NCBI RefSeq assembly: GCF_004563925.1
Contig: NZ_SPNJ01000002.1
Span: forward strand, 310,001 to 374,000
Direction of reading: 5' to 3'
DNA: 64,000 nucleotides
DNA from: Herbaspirillum sp. 3R11
GTDB lineage: Bacteria; Pseudomonadota; Gammaproteobacteria; Burkholderiales; Burkholderiaceae_D
Shown one piece after another: positions 8,732 through 16,892 of this stretch. The notes beneath the pieces are model-generated. The model did no database searches. It was not told the origin of the DNA and saw only the letters and a list, made by a program, of their open reading frames with translations. The position numbers were made by a program, and so were the translations under genes. Numbering within the stretch: the stretch's first letter is position 1; each line of letters opens with the position of its first letter.

Positions 8732-8811
8732 GCCACGCATTCTATTGGTAAAACGATATGCATGTTGTCTACAAGATCGTCCGCAAAGCCGCATGCAGAT
8801 TGGCTTTCAAT

Positions 8812-8829
8812 AATTTCCATGTGGAAATT
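8812..8829. promoter_or_regulatory. Perfect 18-base palindrome
   Basis: AATTTCCA-TG-TGGAAATT is an 8+2+8 perfect inverted repeat midway between the divergent genes at 8631 and 8956. It has no T-tract and lies at operator distance from both genes, so a regulator binding site is more likely than a terminator. Confidence 0.4.
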
Positions 8830-8955
8830 GTGAAGGTGTTTTTTTGACCGCTGCGGGAACTGCGCGGCGAATTATTTTTCTGAATCGCTCATTGCGTGCG
8901 CGCTGATCACTGATGCTGCCCGGTCAGGTTTTTGATAGTTGGATAAAATCGAGAT

Positions 8956-9711
8956 ATGAAACCGATTGCTCCCGGCACCGTCATCTTCCATCGCCATCGC
9001 GGCTATGGCGTCATCGTCTCCGTTAATTTATTGACGGGATGGATTTCTGCGCGCTTCGGCAGCGAGGTGCGCACGCTCGATTTGAATTTGTCATCCGATG
9101 AAGTGCAGCATGCCGACGGCACGCCCATCCTGTTCCGACGCCAGCCTCCCGATCGCATGCCGCATGCGCGGCTGATGGCGATGGTGCGCGAGTTGCACGC
9201 GGCCGGTTATCAGCGCCTGTATCTATACAGTTGGCCCAAGCCTTCAGGCTTGCACTGGCGCTGGCATTTGTTCGCGGGCCCGCGTCATTGGAACGAACGG
9301 CCGTGGCGTGAAGGCTGGTACGGCTCGGGCGCGGATTACAACTTCAATCCGATTTTCGGCTGGGGCGACACGCCCGGTGCGAGCGCGCAGGATCTGGCCA
9401 GCGCACTGGCGCAATTCGATCCTCAGGGCCTGGCCCAGGCGCTCGGACGCGATGAGGATCACACGGCGTGGTTTGCATCGGTGTGCGATGCGCTGCTGCC
9501 GCATCATGCCTACAGCATGGGATGGGATCACGCCGGATCAATGCCGGAACATTTGCCGGTCATCGCCGTGCGCAGGGGAGTGGAGCCGTACGCCGGGCCG
9601 CCGCTGTCATGGCCGCCCGGCTGGATGCACCTATGGAAGGTGTCGCACGCTCAGCATTTGCAGTATGCGCCGCCGACGCCGGTGCGCGTCAAGCCAACGC
9701 CTCAGGATTGA
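8956..9711 (+). CDS. Unknown protein with SH3-like N-terminal segment
   Basis: A 251-residue protein that I do not recognise. The first 55 residues (PGTVIFHRHRGYGVIV, then GWISARFGSEVRTLDL) look like a small SH3/Tudor-like beta barrel of the kind found in CarD- or KOW-type domains; this is only a shape resemblance. The middle is unusually rich in Trp, His and Pro (HWRWHLFAGPRHWNERPWREGWYGSGADYNFNPIFGW). It ends with a Pro-rich stretch around PPLSWPPGWMHLW. There is no signal peptide or membrane segment. Codon use is normal for the region. Its last 23 bases overlap the convergent dehydrogenase gene. Confidence 0.75.
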   Translation: MKPIAPGTVIFHRHRGYGVIVSVNLLTGWISARFGSEVRTLDLNLSSDEVQHADGTPILFRRQPPDRMPHARLMAMVRELHAAGYQRLYLYSWPKPSGLHWRWHLFAGPRHWNERPWREGWYGSGADYNFNPIFGWGDTPGASAQDLASALAQFDPQGLAQALGRDEDHTAWFASVCDALLPHHAYSMGWDHAGSMPEHLPVIAVRRGVEPYAGPPLSWPPGWMHLWKVSHAQHLQYAPPTPVRVKPTPQD

Positions 9712-10675
9712 GCACGTTCTTCGGCGCGCCGTTGGCGAAGTCGACGATGTTCTGGAAGGCCGCACGGAAGTACAGCTCGTAGCCGTCTTTTTCCACATAG
9801 CCGAGATGCGGCGTGGCCACCACATTGTCCATGCGCAGCAGCGGCGAGTCGTGCGGCAGCGGTTCGGTTTCGAACACGTCGAGACCGGCGAAGCCCGGGC
9901 GGCCTTGCTGCAGCGCCGTCTCCAGCGCACCGCTTGCCACCAGCTCGGCGCGGCTGGTGTTGATGAAGGTGGCAGTCGGTTTCATCTGCGCCAGGTCTTG
10001 CGCGGTGACGATGCCGCGCGTGGCGTCGTTGAGGCGCAGATGCACCGAGATGAAGTCTGCCGTCGAGAAGAATTCTTCCTTGCTGGCGGCTGCCGTGTAA
10101 CCGTCTTTCTGCGCCTGCTCCAGGCTGGCGTCGCGTCCCCACACCACGATCTTCATGCCGAAGGCCTTGCCGTATCCGGCCACCATGCGGCCGATTTTCC
10201 CGTAGCCCCAGATGCCCAGCGTGCGGCCCTTGAGGGCGACGCCGATGGGATTGCGTTCCGGTGTCGCCGACACTTGCTGCCAGATGCCGGCCTTGAGGTT
10301 GGCGGTGTATTGCGGGATGCGGCGTGCGGTCGCCATGATCAGCGCCCACGTCAGTTCGGCCGGCGCGGTCGGATCACCGACGCCCTCGACGATGGCGATG
10401 CGCTGCGCGGTGGCGGCGGCGACGTCGACGTGGCCGCTGATCTTGCCGGTTTGCGAAATCAGTTTCAGCGCAGGCAGTTTTTCCAGGATGGCTTTGGTGA
10501 AGACGGTGCGTTCGCGGATCAGCACCAGCGCGTCGAACGGCGCCAGGCGCGCGACCAGCTGGCCGACGCCGCGCACGGTGTTGTTGAATACCTTGACGTC
10601 GTGGCCTTCCAGCAGCTTGAAGCTGTCGAGTTGGCGGACGCTGTCCTGGTAGTCGTCGAGGATGGCGATCTTCAT
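9689..10675 (-). CDS. D-2-hydroxyacid dehydrogenase family protein
   Basis: A 328-residue NAD(P)-dependent dehydrogenase of the D-isomer-specific 2-hydroxyacid family. The nucleotide site is LGIWGYGKIG (about 149-158). The catalytic triad can be placed at Arg in INTSRAELV, Glu in DVFETEPLP and His in TPHLGYVE. The start at 10675 has GGAG 6 bases upstream. The family reduces 2-keto acids or oxidises D-2-hydroxyacids; the natural substrate is not readable here. Its 3' end overlaps the unknown gene at 8956-9711 by 23 bases in convergent orientation. Confidence 0.88.
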   Translation of the reverse strand: MKIAILDDYQDSVRQLDSFKLLEGHDVKVFNNTVRGVGQLVARLAPFDALVLIRERTVFTKAILEKLPALKLISQTGKISGHVDVAAATAQRIAIVEGVGDPTAPAELTWALIMATARRIPQYTANLKAGIWQQVSATPERNPIGVALKGRTLGIWGYGKIGRMVAGYGKAFGMKIVVWGRDASLEQAQKDGYTAAASKEEFFSTADFISVHLRLNDATRGIVTAQDLAQMKPTATFINTSRAELVASGALETALQQGRPGFAGLDVFETEPLPHDSPLLRMDNVVATPHLGYVEKDGYELYFRAAFQNIVDFANGAPKNVLNPEALA

Positions 10676-10777
10676 GTGGTCTCCGGAAGGCGGTTGGTGT
10701 TGGGGAAAACCACATCATAAAACGCCCGCCGGATTTTTGCCGCGTCGGTTCAGCCGATGAAAATACAAGGCCGGAAT

Positions 10778-11788
10778 TTAAGCCGGAATCTCAATCACCA
10801 GCTTGCCGCGTGCGCCGCCGGCGTCGATGACGTCGTAGGCGGCATCGGCCTGGTCGAAACCGAAGCGGCGTTGATCGACCTGCACCACGATCTTGCCGGC
10901 TTCGATCAGCTTGGTGGCCTGTTCCATGATCTCGCCATGATGTGCACGGCCCTTGCCGCTCAGCAGCGGCATCAGCGTGAACACGCCCGAGTAAGTCGCG
11001 GCGCGGAACGACAGCGGCGCCAGGGCATGCGTGCCCCAGCCGAGGCAGCTGACGACGTGGCCGTGGTAGCGCTTCGCCGCGATGAAGGAGGCATCCAGCG
11101 TGGCGCCGCCGACGGTGTCGTAGACGATGTCGAAACCTTCACCGGCGGTGTATTGCTGCACGTATTGTTCCACCGTGGCGGCGCGGTAATCGATGAAGGT
11201 GGCGCCGTAGCCGGTGATGACGTCGCGTTGTTCGGCCGAGCCGGTGGCGTAGACGTCGGCGCCGAAGGCCTTGGCGATCTGTACGGCGATATGGCCGACG
11301 CCGCCGGCGCCGCCATGCACCAGCACCTTCTGGCCGCTGCGCACATGGGCGCGATCAACCAGGCCTTCCCATGCAGTGATGAAGATCAGCGGCAGGGCGA
11401 CGGCCTCACGCATGCCGACGTTGGCCGGCTTGTGCGCCAGCAGGTCGGCATCAACGGCGGCGAATTGCGCCAGCGAACCTTGCACGCTGCCGACGCCGCC
11501 TGTCATGCCATAGACCTCGTCGCCGACCTTGAAGCCGGAGACGCCGGCGCCGATCGCTTCCACCACGCCGGCCATGTCGATGCCGAGTACGGCAGGCAGT
11601 TGTGCCTGGGCATGTCCAGCCTTGCCGGCGCGGATCTTGGCGTCGAGCGGATTGAGTCCGGCTGCGCGGATGCGCACCAGCACCTGGCCGGCGCCGGCGA
11701 CAGGACGATCAATGCTGGTGGTTTGCAGCGGCGCGCCGTTGGCGGTCAACAGTACGGCGGTCATGGTGGTGTTAGATGTCGCGTTCAT
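10778..11788 (-). CDS. Quinone oxidoreductase-like MDR alcohol dehydrogenase family protein
   Basis: A 336-residue zinc-independent medium-chain reductase. GroES-like features at the N-terminus (VRIRAAGLNPLDAKIR, LGIDMAGVVEAIG) are followed by the NADPH fold with VHGGAGGVGHIAVQIAK. The zinc-binding cysteines of true alcohol dehydrogenases are absent, as in QOR/zeta-crystallin-type quinone or enoyl reductases. AAGGAAACGCC precedes the ATG at good distance. It is divergent from a LysR regulator 191 bases away, a common arrangement for regulator and target. Confidence 0.88.
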   Translation of the reverse strand: MNATSNTTMTAVLLTANGAPLQTTSIDRPVAGAGQVLVRIRAAGLNPLDAKIRAGKAGHAQAQLPAVLGIDMAGVVEAIGAGVSGFKVGDEVYGMTGGVGSVQGSLAQFAAVDADLLAHKPANVGMREAVALPLIFITAWEGLVDRAHVRSGQKVLVHGGAGGVGHIAVQIAKAFGADVYATGSAEQRDVITGYGATFIDYRAATVEQYVQQYTAGEGFDIVYDTVGGATLDASFIAAKRYHGHVVSCLGWGTHALAPLSFRAATYSGVFTLMPLLSGKGRAHHGEIMEQATKLIEAGKIVVQVDQRRFGFDQADAAYDVIDAGGARGKLVIEIPA

Positions 11789-11979
11789 GGCGTTTCCTTC
11801 AAAAGTCGGTGGATGGTTGACGCCGCGTTCTTGTTTGCAGCGATGAAGCTAGTCTAGGGACGGAAAGGCTTGAGAAAAACGGGTCCGACGACAATACAGA
11901 ATGGTGAAAACGTGGATAATCGGCAGCACCCGCACATTGCCCTTCGTTACTCACCATTCGCCGGAGAAGAACAGCAAAC

Positions 11980-12864
11980 ATGGACCGCCTGGATGCCCTG
12001 AAAGTGTTTTGCAACGTCGTCGAAGCCGGCGGCTTCAGCCGTGCGGCCGACCGACTCGGGATTTCGACCTCGTCGGTGACCAACCAGGTGTCGGCGCTGG
12101 AGACGCATTTCCGCACCAAGCTGCTTAACCGCACCACGCGCAGCATGTCGCTGACCGAAGAGGGCCGCCGCTGTTACGAGCAGGCCTTGCTGCTGCTGGG
12201 CGGCATGAGCGATCTGGAAGGCAGCATGATGCAATCGCAGGCGCTGCCGGCCGGCACCCTGCGCGTCGACATGCCCAGCGTGATCAGCCGCCAGTACATC
12301 GCACCGGCGCTGCCGCAGTTCCTCGCGCAGTATCCCGACATCGCACTCAAGATCACGGTCGGCGACCGCATGATCGACATGGTGGAAGAGGGCGTGGATG
12401 TGCTGATCCGCATCGGCGATCTGCCTGACTCCAACCTGATCGCCAAAACCGTCTTCAAGACCAGCTACATGTGCTGCGCCTCGCCCGAATTCGTCGCGCG
12501 CCACGGCGTGCCGAAGACGCCGCAGGAGCTGGCCGATTTCCCTTGCCTTGGCTTCCTCAATCCGAAATCGCGCATGGTCCGCCCGTGGCAGTTCAGCAAG
12601 GGCAAGGAAAGCCACAGCTACGTGCCCAAGGGCGCGCTGGCGATGGACCACGTCGAGTCGCTGATCGAGGCGGCCAAGGCCGGTTGCGGCATCGTCCAGC
12701 AAATGTCGGTGTCGCTGATCCCGCCGGTGCGCAGCGGCGAACTGGTGCCGGTGTTGCCGGACTGGCTGGCGCCTGGTCCGGATGTCTCGGTGCTGGTCCA
12801 GCAAAAGAACCATCGCGCGGCCAAGATCAAGGCTTTCGTCGATTTCGTCGCCTGCGCGTTCTGA
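11980..12864 (+). CDS. LysR-family transcriptional regulator
   Basis: A 294-residue LysR protein. The N-terminal helix-turn-helix (ALKVFCNVVEAGGFSRAADRL, TSSVTNQVSALE) lies in residues 1-60 and the ligand-binding domain spans about 90-290. The helix-turn-helix and VEEGVDVLIRIGDL resemble the CrgA/AaeR-like subgroup. The divergent quinone-type oxidoreductase is the likely target. The inducer is unknown. Confidence 0.9.
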   Translation: MDRLDALKVFCNVVEAGGFSRAADRLGISTSSVTNQVSALETHFRTKLLNRTTRSMSLTEEGRRCYEQALLLLGGMSDLEGSMMQSQALPAGTLRVDMPSVISRQYIAPALPQFLAQYPDIALKITVGDRMIDMVEEGVDVLIRIGDLPDSNLIAKTVFKTSYMCCASPEFVARHGVPKTPQELADFPCLGFLNPKSRMVRPWQFSKGKESHSYVPKGALAMDHVESLIEAAKAGCGIVQQMSVSLIPPVRSGELVPVLPDWLAPGPDVSVLVQQKNHRAAKIKAFVDFVACAF

Positions 12865-13366
12865 GATCCCTTTTCTGCGGTCTCTTTCTACTGCCTCTTT
12901 GTTGTGGCAATCAATTTGTTGGCAGAGTCCCAACGTTGAGCGCTGCTGCGCAGCAATGTCGGTGAATCGCTGACGCGATGTCGGCCGCTTGTCCTGTGGC
13001 ACTTTGCTGTGCGCAGGATGTCCATTCAATAAGGCTTGGCAGGCGAAAGACCTTTTGCTGCGCTGCTTCGTAATGAAAAAACGCAATCGCGTTAAAAGCG
13101 TATTTCCTACTACATTAGTCGGTTACTTTTCACTACAAACAAGCAGGGTACGGGTGTACAATCGCCGCCTGATTTTCATAAAGTCGGCTGCTGCGGAACA
13201 ATCTTTCGCGCCTGATTTTATGAATGGCTTCAGGCAAGGCCTGAAGCATTCGACAAGACCGCCGTACCACCGGCTGATGGCGCCACCCGCCTCGCCGGCT
13301 GCATGCAACGACGATCCTGCCGTGCCAACGAATTCGATTTAACTTTAGGCATTGGAGGTAGTGTTT
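12865..13366. other. Long pckG leader region without a recognisable gene
   Basis: 502 bases between the LysR stop and pckG. No credible coding frame is seen. It holds several dyads: 12992-13018 (TCCTG/CAGGA and GCAC/GTGC, with a short loop), 13080-13093 (AACGC/GCGTT) and the perfect hairpin at 13227-13247. A possible -10 element TACAAT lies at 13157-13162, without a good -35. The region could contain the LysR gene's 3' end, a small RNA, or a long regulated 5' leader for pckG. Confidence 0.5.
13227..13247 (+). promoter_or_regulatory. Perfect hairpin in the pckG leader
   Basis: Arms GCTTCAGGC (13227-13235) and GCCTGAAGC (13239-13247) enclose a 3-base loop AAG. It lies 120 bases before the pckG start and downstream of a possible -10 element at 13157. 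There is no T-tract, so it is more likely an operator or leader structure than a terminator. Confidence 0.35.
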
Positions 13367-15235
13367 ATGAATCAACCTGTCATGGAAGGCGTCGCCGCAT
13401 TGAACGCCCCCGCTTTCGTCAAACACCAAAAACTGATCAACTGGGTCGCCGAGATCGCCGCGCTGACCAAGCCGGACAGCATCTACTGGTGCGACGGTTC
13501 GCAGGAAGAATACGATCGCCTGTGCGCCGAGATGGTCGCCGCCGGCACCATGAAGAAGCTGAACCAGGACAAGCGTCCGAACAGCTATCTGGCCTGTTCC
13601 GATCCGTCGGACGTGGCGCGCGTGGAAGACCGCACCTTCATCTGCTCGAAGAACAAGGATGACGCCGGCCCGACCAACAACTGGACCGATCCTGCCGAAA
13701 TGCGCACGACCCTGAACGGTCTGTTCGACGGCAGCATGCGCGGCCGTACTTTGTACGTGGTGCCGTTCTCGATGGGCCCGCTGGGTTCGCCGATCGCCCA
13801 CATCGGCGTCGAGCTGTCCGATTCGCCTTACGTTGCGGTGAACATGCGCATCATGACCCGCATGGGCAAGGCCGTGTATGACGTGCTGGGCGCCGACGGC
13901 GATTTCGTGCCGTGCGTGCATACCGTGGGTGCGCCATTGCAAGCCGGCGAGAAAGACATCGCCTGGCCGTGCAATCCAACCAAGTACATCGTTCACTATC
14001 CCGAGACCCGCGAAATCTGGTCCTACGGTTCCGGCTACGGCGGCAATGCGCTGCTGGGCAAGAAGTGCTTTGCGCTGCGCATCGCCTCGACCATGGGTCG
14101 CGACCAGGGCTGGCTGGCCGAACACATGCTGATCCTCGGCGTGGAATCTCCTGAGGGTAAAAAGCACTACGTCGCAGCGGCTTTCCCATCGGCCTGCGGC
14201 AAGACCAACTTCGCCATGCTGATTCCGCCGAAGTCCTTCGACGGCTGGAAAGTCACCACCATCGGCGACGACATCGCCTGGATCAAACCGGGTGAAGACG
14301 GCCGCCTGTACGCGATCAATCCGGAAGCGGGTTATTTCGGCGTTGCCCCGGGCACCAACGAGAAGACCAACTTCAACTGCATGGCCTCGCTGCGCGCCAA
14401 CACCATCTTCACCAACGTCGCGCTGACCGACGACGGCGACGTCTGGTGGGAAGGCATGACCAAGGAAGCGCCTGCGCATCTGGTCGACTGGCAAGGCAAG
14501 GACTGGACGCCGGAAATCGCCAAGGAAACCGGCCGCAAGGCGGCGCATCCGAACGCGCGTTTCACCGTCGCCGCGACACAGAATCCCGTCATCGATGCTG
14601 CCTGGGATGACCCGGCCGGCGTGCCGATCTCGGCCTTCATCTTCGGCGGTCGCCGTTCGACCACCGTGCCGCTGGTGACCGAAGCGCGCAACTGGGTCGA
14701 AGGCGTCTACATGGCTGCGACCATGGGCTCTGAAACCACTGCCGCCGCTGTCGGCCAGCAAGGCGTGGTGCGCCGCGATCCGTTCGCGATGCTGCCGTTT
14801 GCCGGCTACAACATGAGCGACTACTTCCAGCACTGGCTGAACCTGGGCCGCAAGATCGCCGCGTCGCCGGCCGAGCTGCCGAAGATCTACTGCGTCAACT
14901 GGTTCCGTACCGACGCCGACGGCAAATTCGTCTGGCCCGGCTTCGGCGACAACATGCGCGTGCTGAAGTGGATGCTGGAACGCATCGAAGATCCGCAAGG
15001 CGTGCGCGTCGGCGGCGTGCCCCACATCTTCGGCGTGTCGCCGCGTTACGAAGACCTGCAATGGGACGGCATCGACTTCACGCCGGAACAGTTCGCCACG
15101 ATCACCTCGATCGACAAGGCGGCCTGGGCCCAGGAAATCGAACTGCACACCGAGCTGTTCGACAAGCTCAAGCACAATCTGCCGCGCGAGCTGGTGGAAG
15201 TGAAGGTGGCGCTGCAGAAGAAGCTGGCGGCGTAA
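13367..15235 (+). CDS. pckG: Phosphoenolpyruvate carboxykinase (GTP)
   Basis: The 622-residue enzyme converts oxaloacetate plus GTP to phosphoenolpyruvate, the entry step of gluconeogenesis. Family motifs are present: the P-loop FPSACGKTN (about 273-281) with the reactive cysteine, the metal site GDDIAW, and the guanine-binding region around NWFRTD. ATG 13367 is the start, with GGAGGT (13354-13359) 7 bases upstream; the longer TTG frame would include that site. A strong terminator follows. The GTP form, rather than the ATP form, is usual in this branch of Betaproteobacteria. Confidence 0.97.
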   Translation: MNQPVMEGVAALNAPAFVKHQKLINWVAEIAALTKPDSIYWCDGSQEEYDRLCAEMVAAGTMKKLNQDKRPNSYLACSDPSDVARVEDRTFICSKNKDDAGPTNNWTDPAEMRTTLNGLFDGSMRGRTLYVVPFSMGPLGSPIAHIGVELSDSPYVAVNMRIMTRMGKAVYDVLGADGDFVPCVHTVGAPLQAGEKDIAWPCNPTKYIVHYPETREIWSYGSGYGGNALLGKKCFALRIASTMGRDQGWLAEHMLILGVESPEGKKHYVAAAFPSACGKTNFAMLIPPKSFDGWKVTTIGDDIAWIKPGEDGRLYAINPEAGYFGVAPGTNEKTNFNCMASLRANTIFTNVALTDDGDVWWEGMTKEAPAHLVDWQGKDWTPEIAKETGRKAAHPNARFTVAATQNPVIDAAWDDPAGVPISAFIFGGRRSTTVPLVTEARNWVEGVYMAATMGSETTAAAVGQQGVVRRDPFAMLPFAGYNMSDYFQHWLNLGRKIAASPAELPKIYCVNWFRTDADGKFVWPGFGDNMRVLKWMLERIEDPQGVRVGGVPHIFGVSPRYEDLQWDGIDFTPEQFATITSIDKAAWAQEIELHTELFDKLKHNLPRELVEVKVALQKKLAA

Positions 15236-15261
15236 TCGGTTACGCTGAGCACCGTCAAAGG

Positions 15262-15293
15262 AAAAACGGCCATCGAAAGATGGCCGTTTTTTT
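15262..15293. terminator. Bidirectional intrinsic terminator after pckG
   Basis: Stem CGGCCATC/GATGGCCG (15267-15274, 15279-15286) with a GAAA tetraloop, flanked by five A's on the left and seven T's on the right. It ends pckG and also serves the convergent thioesterase gene, whose stop codon overlaps the T-tract. Confidence 0.93.
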
Positions 15294-15732
15294 ATGTCCG
15301 CAAAATTGTCTGCAGCACCGTACGCATGCGCTCCGGCACTGTCACAGGCCGTCGCGTCGCCGCATCGACGTAAACGTGGATGAAATGCCCCTGCGCGGCG
15401 GCGGTGTCGTCGCCTTCACGGAAGATTCCTACCTCGTAGCGCACGCTGGAGTTGCCCACGCTGGCCACGCGCACGCCGATCTGCACCGTGTCCGGAAAGC
15501 TGACCGGCGCGAAATAATTGCAGTGGGTCTCAATGACCAGGCCGATGACGTCACCGCCCGGAATGTCCAGTGCATTGCTTGCTATCAGGAAATGGTTCAC
15601 TGCCGTATCGAACCAGCTGTAGTAGACGACGTTGTTGACGTGGCCGTAGACGTCGTTGTCCATCCAGCGCGTCTGCAGGGCGTGGAAATGGGGATAATCG
15701 GCGCGGCGGGAAGCGGTGGGTTTGCTGGTCAT
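15292..15732 (-). CDS. Acyl-CoA thioesterase, YbgC/FadM (4HBT hotdog) type
   Basis: A 146-residue hotdog-fold protein. The active-site segment TRWMDNDVYGHVNNVVYYSWFD carries the catalytic Asp of the 4-hydroxybenzoyl-CoA thioesterase family. ETHCNYFAPVSFPD and VRYEVGIF fill the remaining strands. It hydrolyses some acyl-CoA; the chain preference is unknown. It stands alone, convergent to pckG. Confidence 0.88.
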   Translation of the reverse strand: MTSKPTASRRADYPHFHALQTRWMDNDVYGHVNNVVYYSWFDTAVNHFLIASNALDIPGGDVIGLVIETHCNYFAPVSFPDTVQIGVRVASVGNSSVRYEVGIFREGDDTAAAQGHFIHVYVDAATRRPVTVPERMRTVLQTILRT

Positions 15733-15957
15733 CGTATTTTAGCCTCCGTGTTTTGCCCGGTCACACGCGTGTTGCCGTGCTGAAGTAATATTGCGGCGGG
15801 AACGAACCCCGTCTCCTGATTTCACTCGAACGGTGAGCCGGCAGTGTAAGCGATCAGTAGCTCCGTCGCAGCAAGCCCGGCGCTTGCATCCGGCGCTTTC
15901 GCGCCCATATGCAGCTTGTCCCTTGTCATTTCGGCAAGCCGTTCCATACGAATGTCG

Positions 15958-15994
15958 ATAGTCAAACGCAATCGAAAGTATTAAACAAATAAAT
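15958..15994 (+). promoter_or_regulatory. Candidate OxyR binding site upstream of ahpC
   Basis: Four tetramers spaced by exactly 7 bases read ATAG, CAAT, ATTA and AAAT, against the OxyR pattern ATAG-N7-CTAT-N7-ATAG-N7-CTAT. The first is exact, the second has one mismatch and the last two are weak. It abuts the -35 element, the normal activating position. OxyR control of ahpC is established in many Proteobacteria; here it is inferred. Confidence 0.45.
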
Positions 15995-16023
15995 TTGATT
16001 AATATATAGAGGCGCTTTACTAT
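15995..16023 (+). promoter_or_regulatory. ahpC: Candidate sigma-70 promoter of ahpC
   Basis: TTGATT and TACTAT are separated by 17 bases. This predicts a transcript start near 16030 and a short leader before the AAGGAAATAGC ribosome-binding site. The weak -10 fits an activator-dependent promoter. Confidence 0.5.
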
Positions 16024-16062
16024 GGCTTCACTCTCTTTCAACCCCAAGTAAAGGAAATAGCA

Positions 16063-16626
16063 ATGTCCCTGATCAATACGACAGTCAAGCCATTCAAAGC
16101 AACTGCTTACCACGACGGCAAATTCGTCGACATCACCGAAGCAAGCCTGAAGGGCAAATGGTCCGTGTTCGTGTTCTACCCAGCTGACTTTACTTTCGTC
16201 TGCCCGACAGAATTGGAAGACCTGGCCAACAACTACGCTGAATTCAAGAAAATGGGCGTGGAAATCTACGGTGTGTCGACCGACACCCATTTCGCCCACA
16301 AGGCATGGCACGACACATCGGAAGCCATCAAGAAGGTCCAATACCCACTGGTCGGCGACCCAACCACAACACTGGCTCGCAACTTCGAAGTCCTGATCGA
16401 AGAAGAAGGCCTGGCACTGCGCGGTACTTTCGTGATCAATCCAGAAGGTCAGATCAAGGTTCTGGAAATCCATGACAACGGTATCGGCCGCGACGCTTCC
16501 GAACTGCTGCGCAAGGTCAAGGCAGCGCAATACGTTGCTTCGCACCCAGGTGAAGTTTGCCCAGCCAAGTGGACTGAAGGCGCAGAAACACTGAAGCCTT
16601 CCCTGGATCTGGTCGGCAAGATCTAA
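16063..16626 (+). CDS. ahpC: Alkyl hydroperoxide reductase subunit C (2-Cys peroxiredoxin)
   Basis: The 187-residue typical 2-Cys peroxiredoxin reduces hydrogen peroxide and organic peroxides. The peroxidatic Cys47 lies in DFTFVCPTE and the resolving Cys166 in GEVCPAKW. It closely matches the enterobacterial AhpC type that is recycled by AhpF, encoded next. Codon choice (many CCA, ACA, GCT) differs from most neighbours and matches the major porin gene, as expected for a very highly expressed protein. Confidence 0.97.
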   Translation: MSLINTTVKPFKATAYHDGKFVDITEASLKGKWSVFVFYPADFTFVCPTELEDLANNYAEFKKMGVEIYGVSTDTHFAHKAWHDTSEAIKKVQYPLVGDPTTTLARNFEVLIEEEGLALRGTFVINPEGQIKVLEIHDNGIGRDASELLRKVKAAQYVASHPGEVCPAKWTEGAETLKPSLDLVGKI

Positions 16627-16793
16627 ATCGCTGATTGGGCTACTGCGCGGCCCGATCTCAAAGCTGTGATGCTCGCCGTACATCCGTACGACTGCGCTTC
16701 CCGCTTCGACCTCGGACCGCTCGCTACGACCACTCAACGATTTAACGCATTAGTTAAGCATCAAGAAGTACAGAAACAAAAACTGAAGCACCC

Positions 16794-16853
16794 GTCCGGA
16801 TTCGGCGCAAGCAACGCCGCAGAGCTCACGAGGCCGAGCGGCGGAGTCCGGAC
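16794..16853 (+). other. Stem-loop in the ahpC-ahpF spacer
   Basis: Arms GTCCGGA (16794-16800) and TCCGGAC (16847-16853) enclose a second pair, GCCGC (16816-16820) and GCGGC (16838-16842). The 266-base spacer has no T-tract after this stem. It could be a processing or partial-termination element that keeps AhpF below AhpC, or a repeat element. An 85-codon frame over the spacer has no ribosome-binding site and is not credible. Confidence 0.4.
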
Positions 16854-16892
16854 AATATTGAAGTCTCACATCAGAGGAAAGTGGAAATCATC

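Larger units (their letters stand above)
8632..8955. other. Divergent intergenic region with two palindromes
   Basis: A 324-base AT-richer region between the Cache-CheW gene (minus) and the unknown gene starting at 8956 (plus). It must hold both promoters. It contains two perfect inverted repeats, annotated separately. I see no convincing sigma-28-type flagellar promoter and no coding frame. Confidence 0.6.
15733..16062. other. Intergenic region carrying the ahpC promoter
   Basis: 330 bases between the divergent thioesterase and ahpC starts. The half near ahpC turns strongly AT-rich and carries a promoter and an OxyR-like pattern, annotated separately. A 10-base palindrome ACACGCGTGT lies near the thioesterase end. 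I see no gene. Confidence 0.6.

Noticed and set aside
11947-13086. A 379-codon open frame antisense to the LysR gene
   Set aside because: Low-complexity His/Arg/Gln-rich product typical of reverse-frame artefacts in high-GC DNA.
12989-13342. A 117-codon frame in the pckG leader
   Set aside because: No start signal and unlike local codon use; the region is rich in dyads.
13133-15175. A 680-codon open frame antisense to pckG
   Set aside because: No recognisable domain, no ribosome-binding site, and it covers a certain gene on the other strand.
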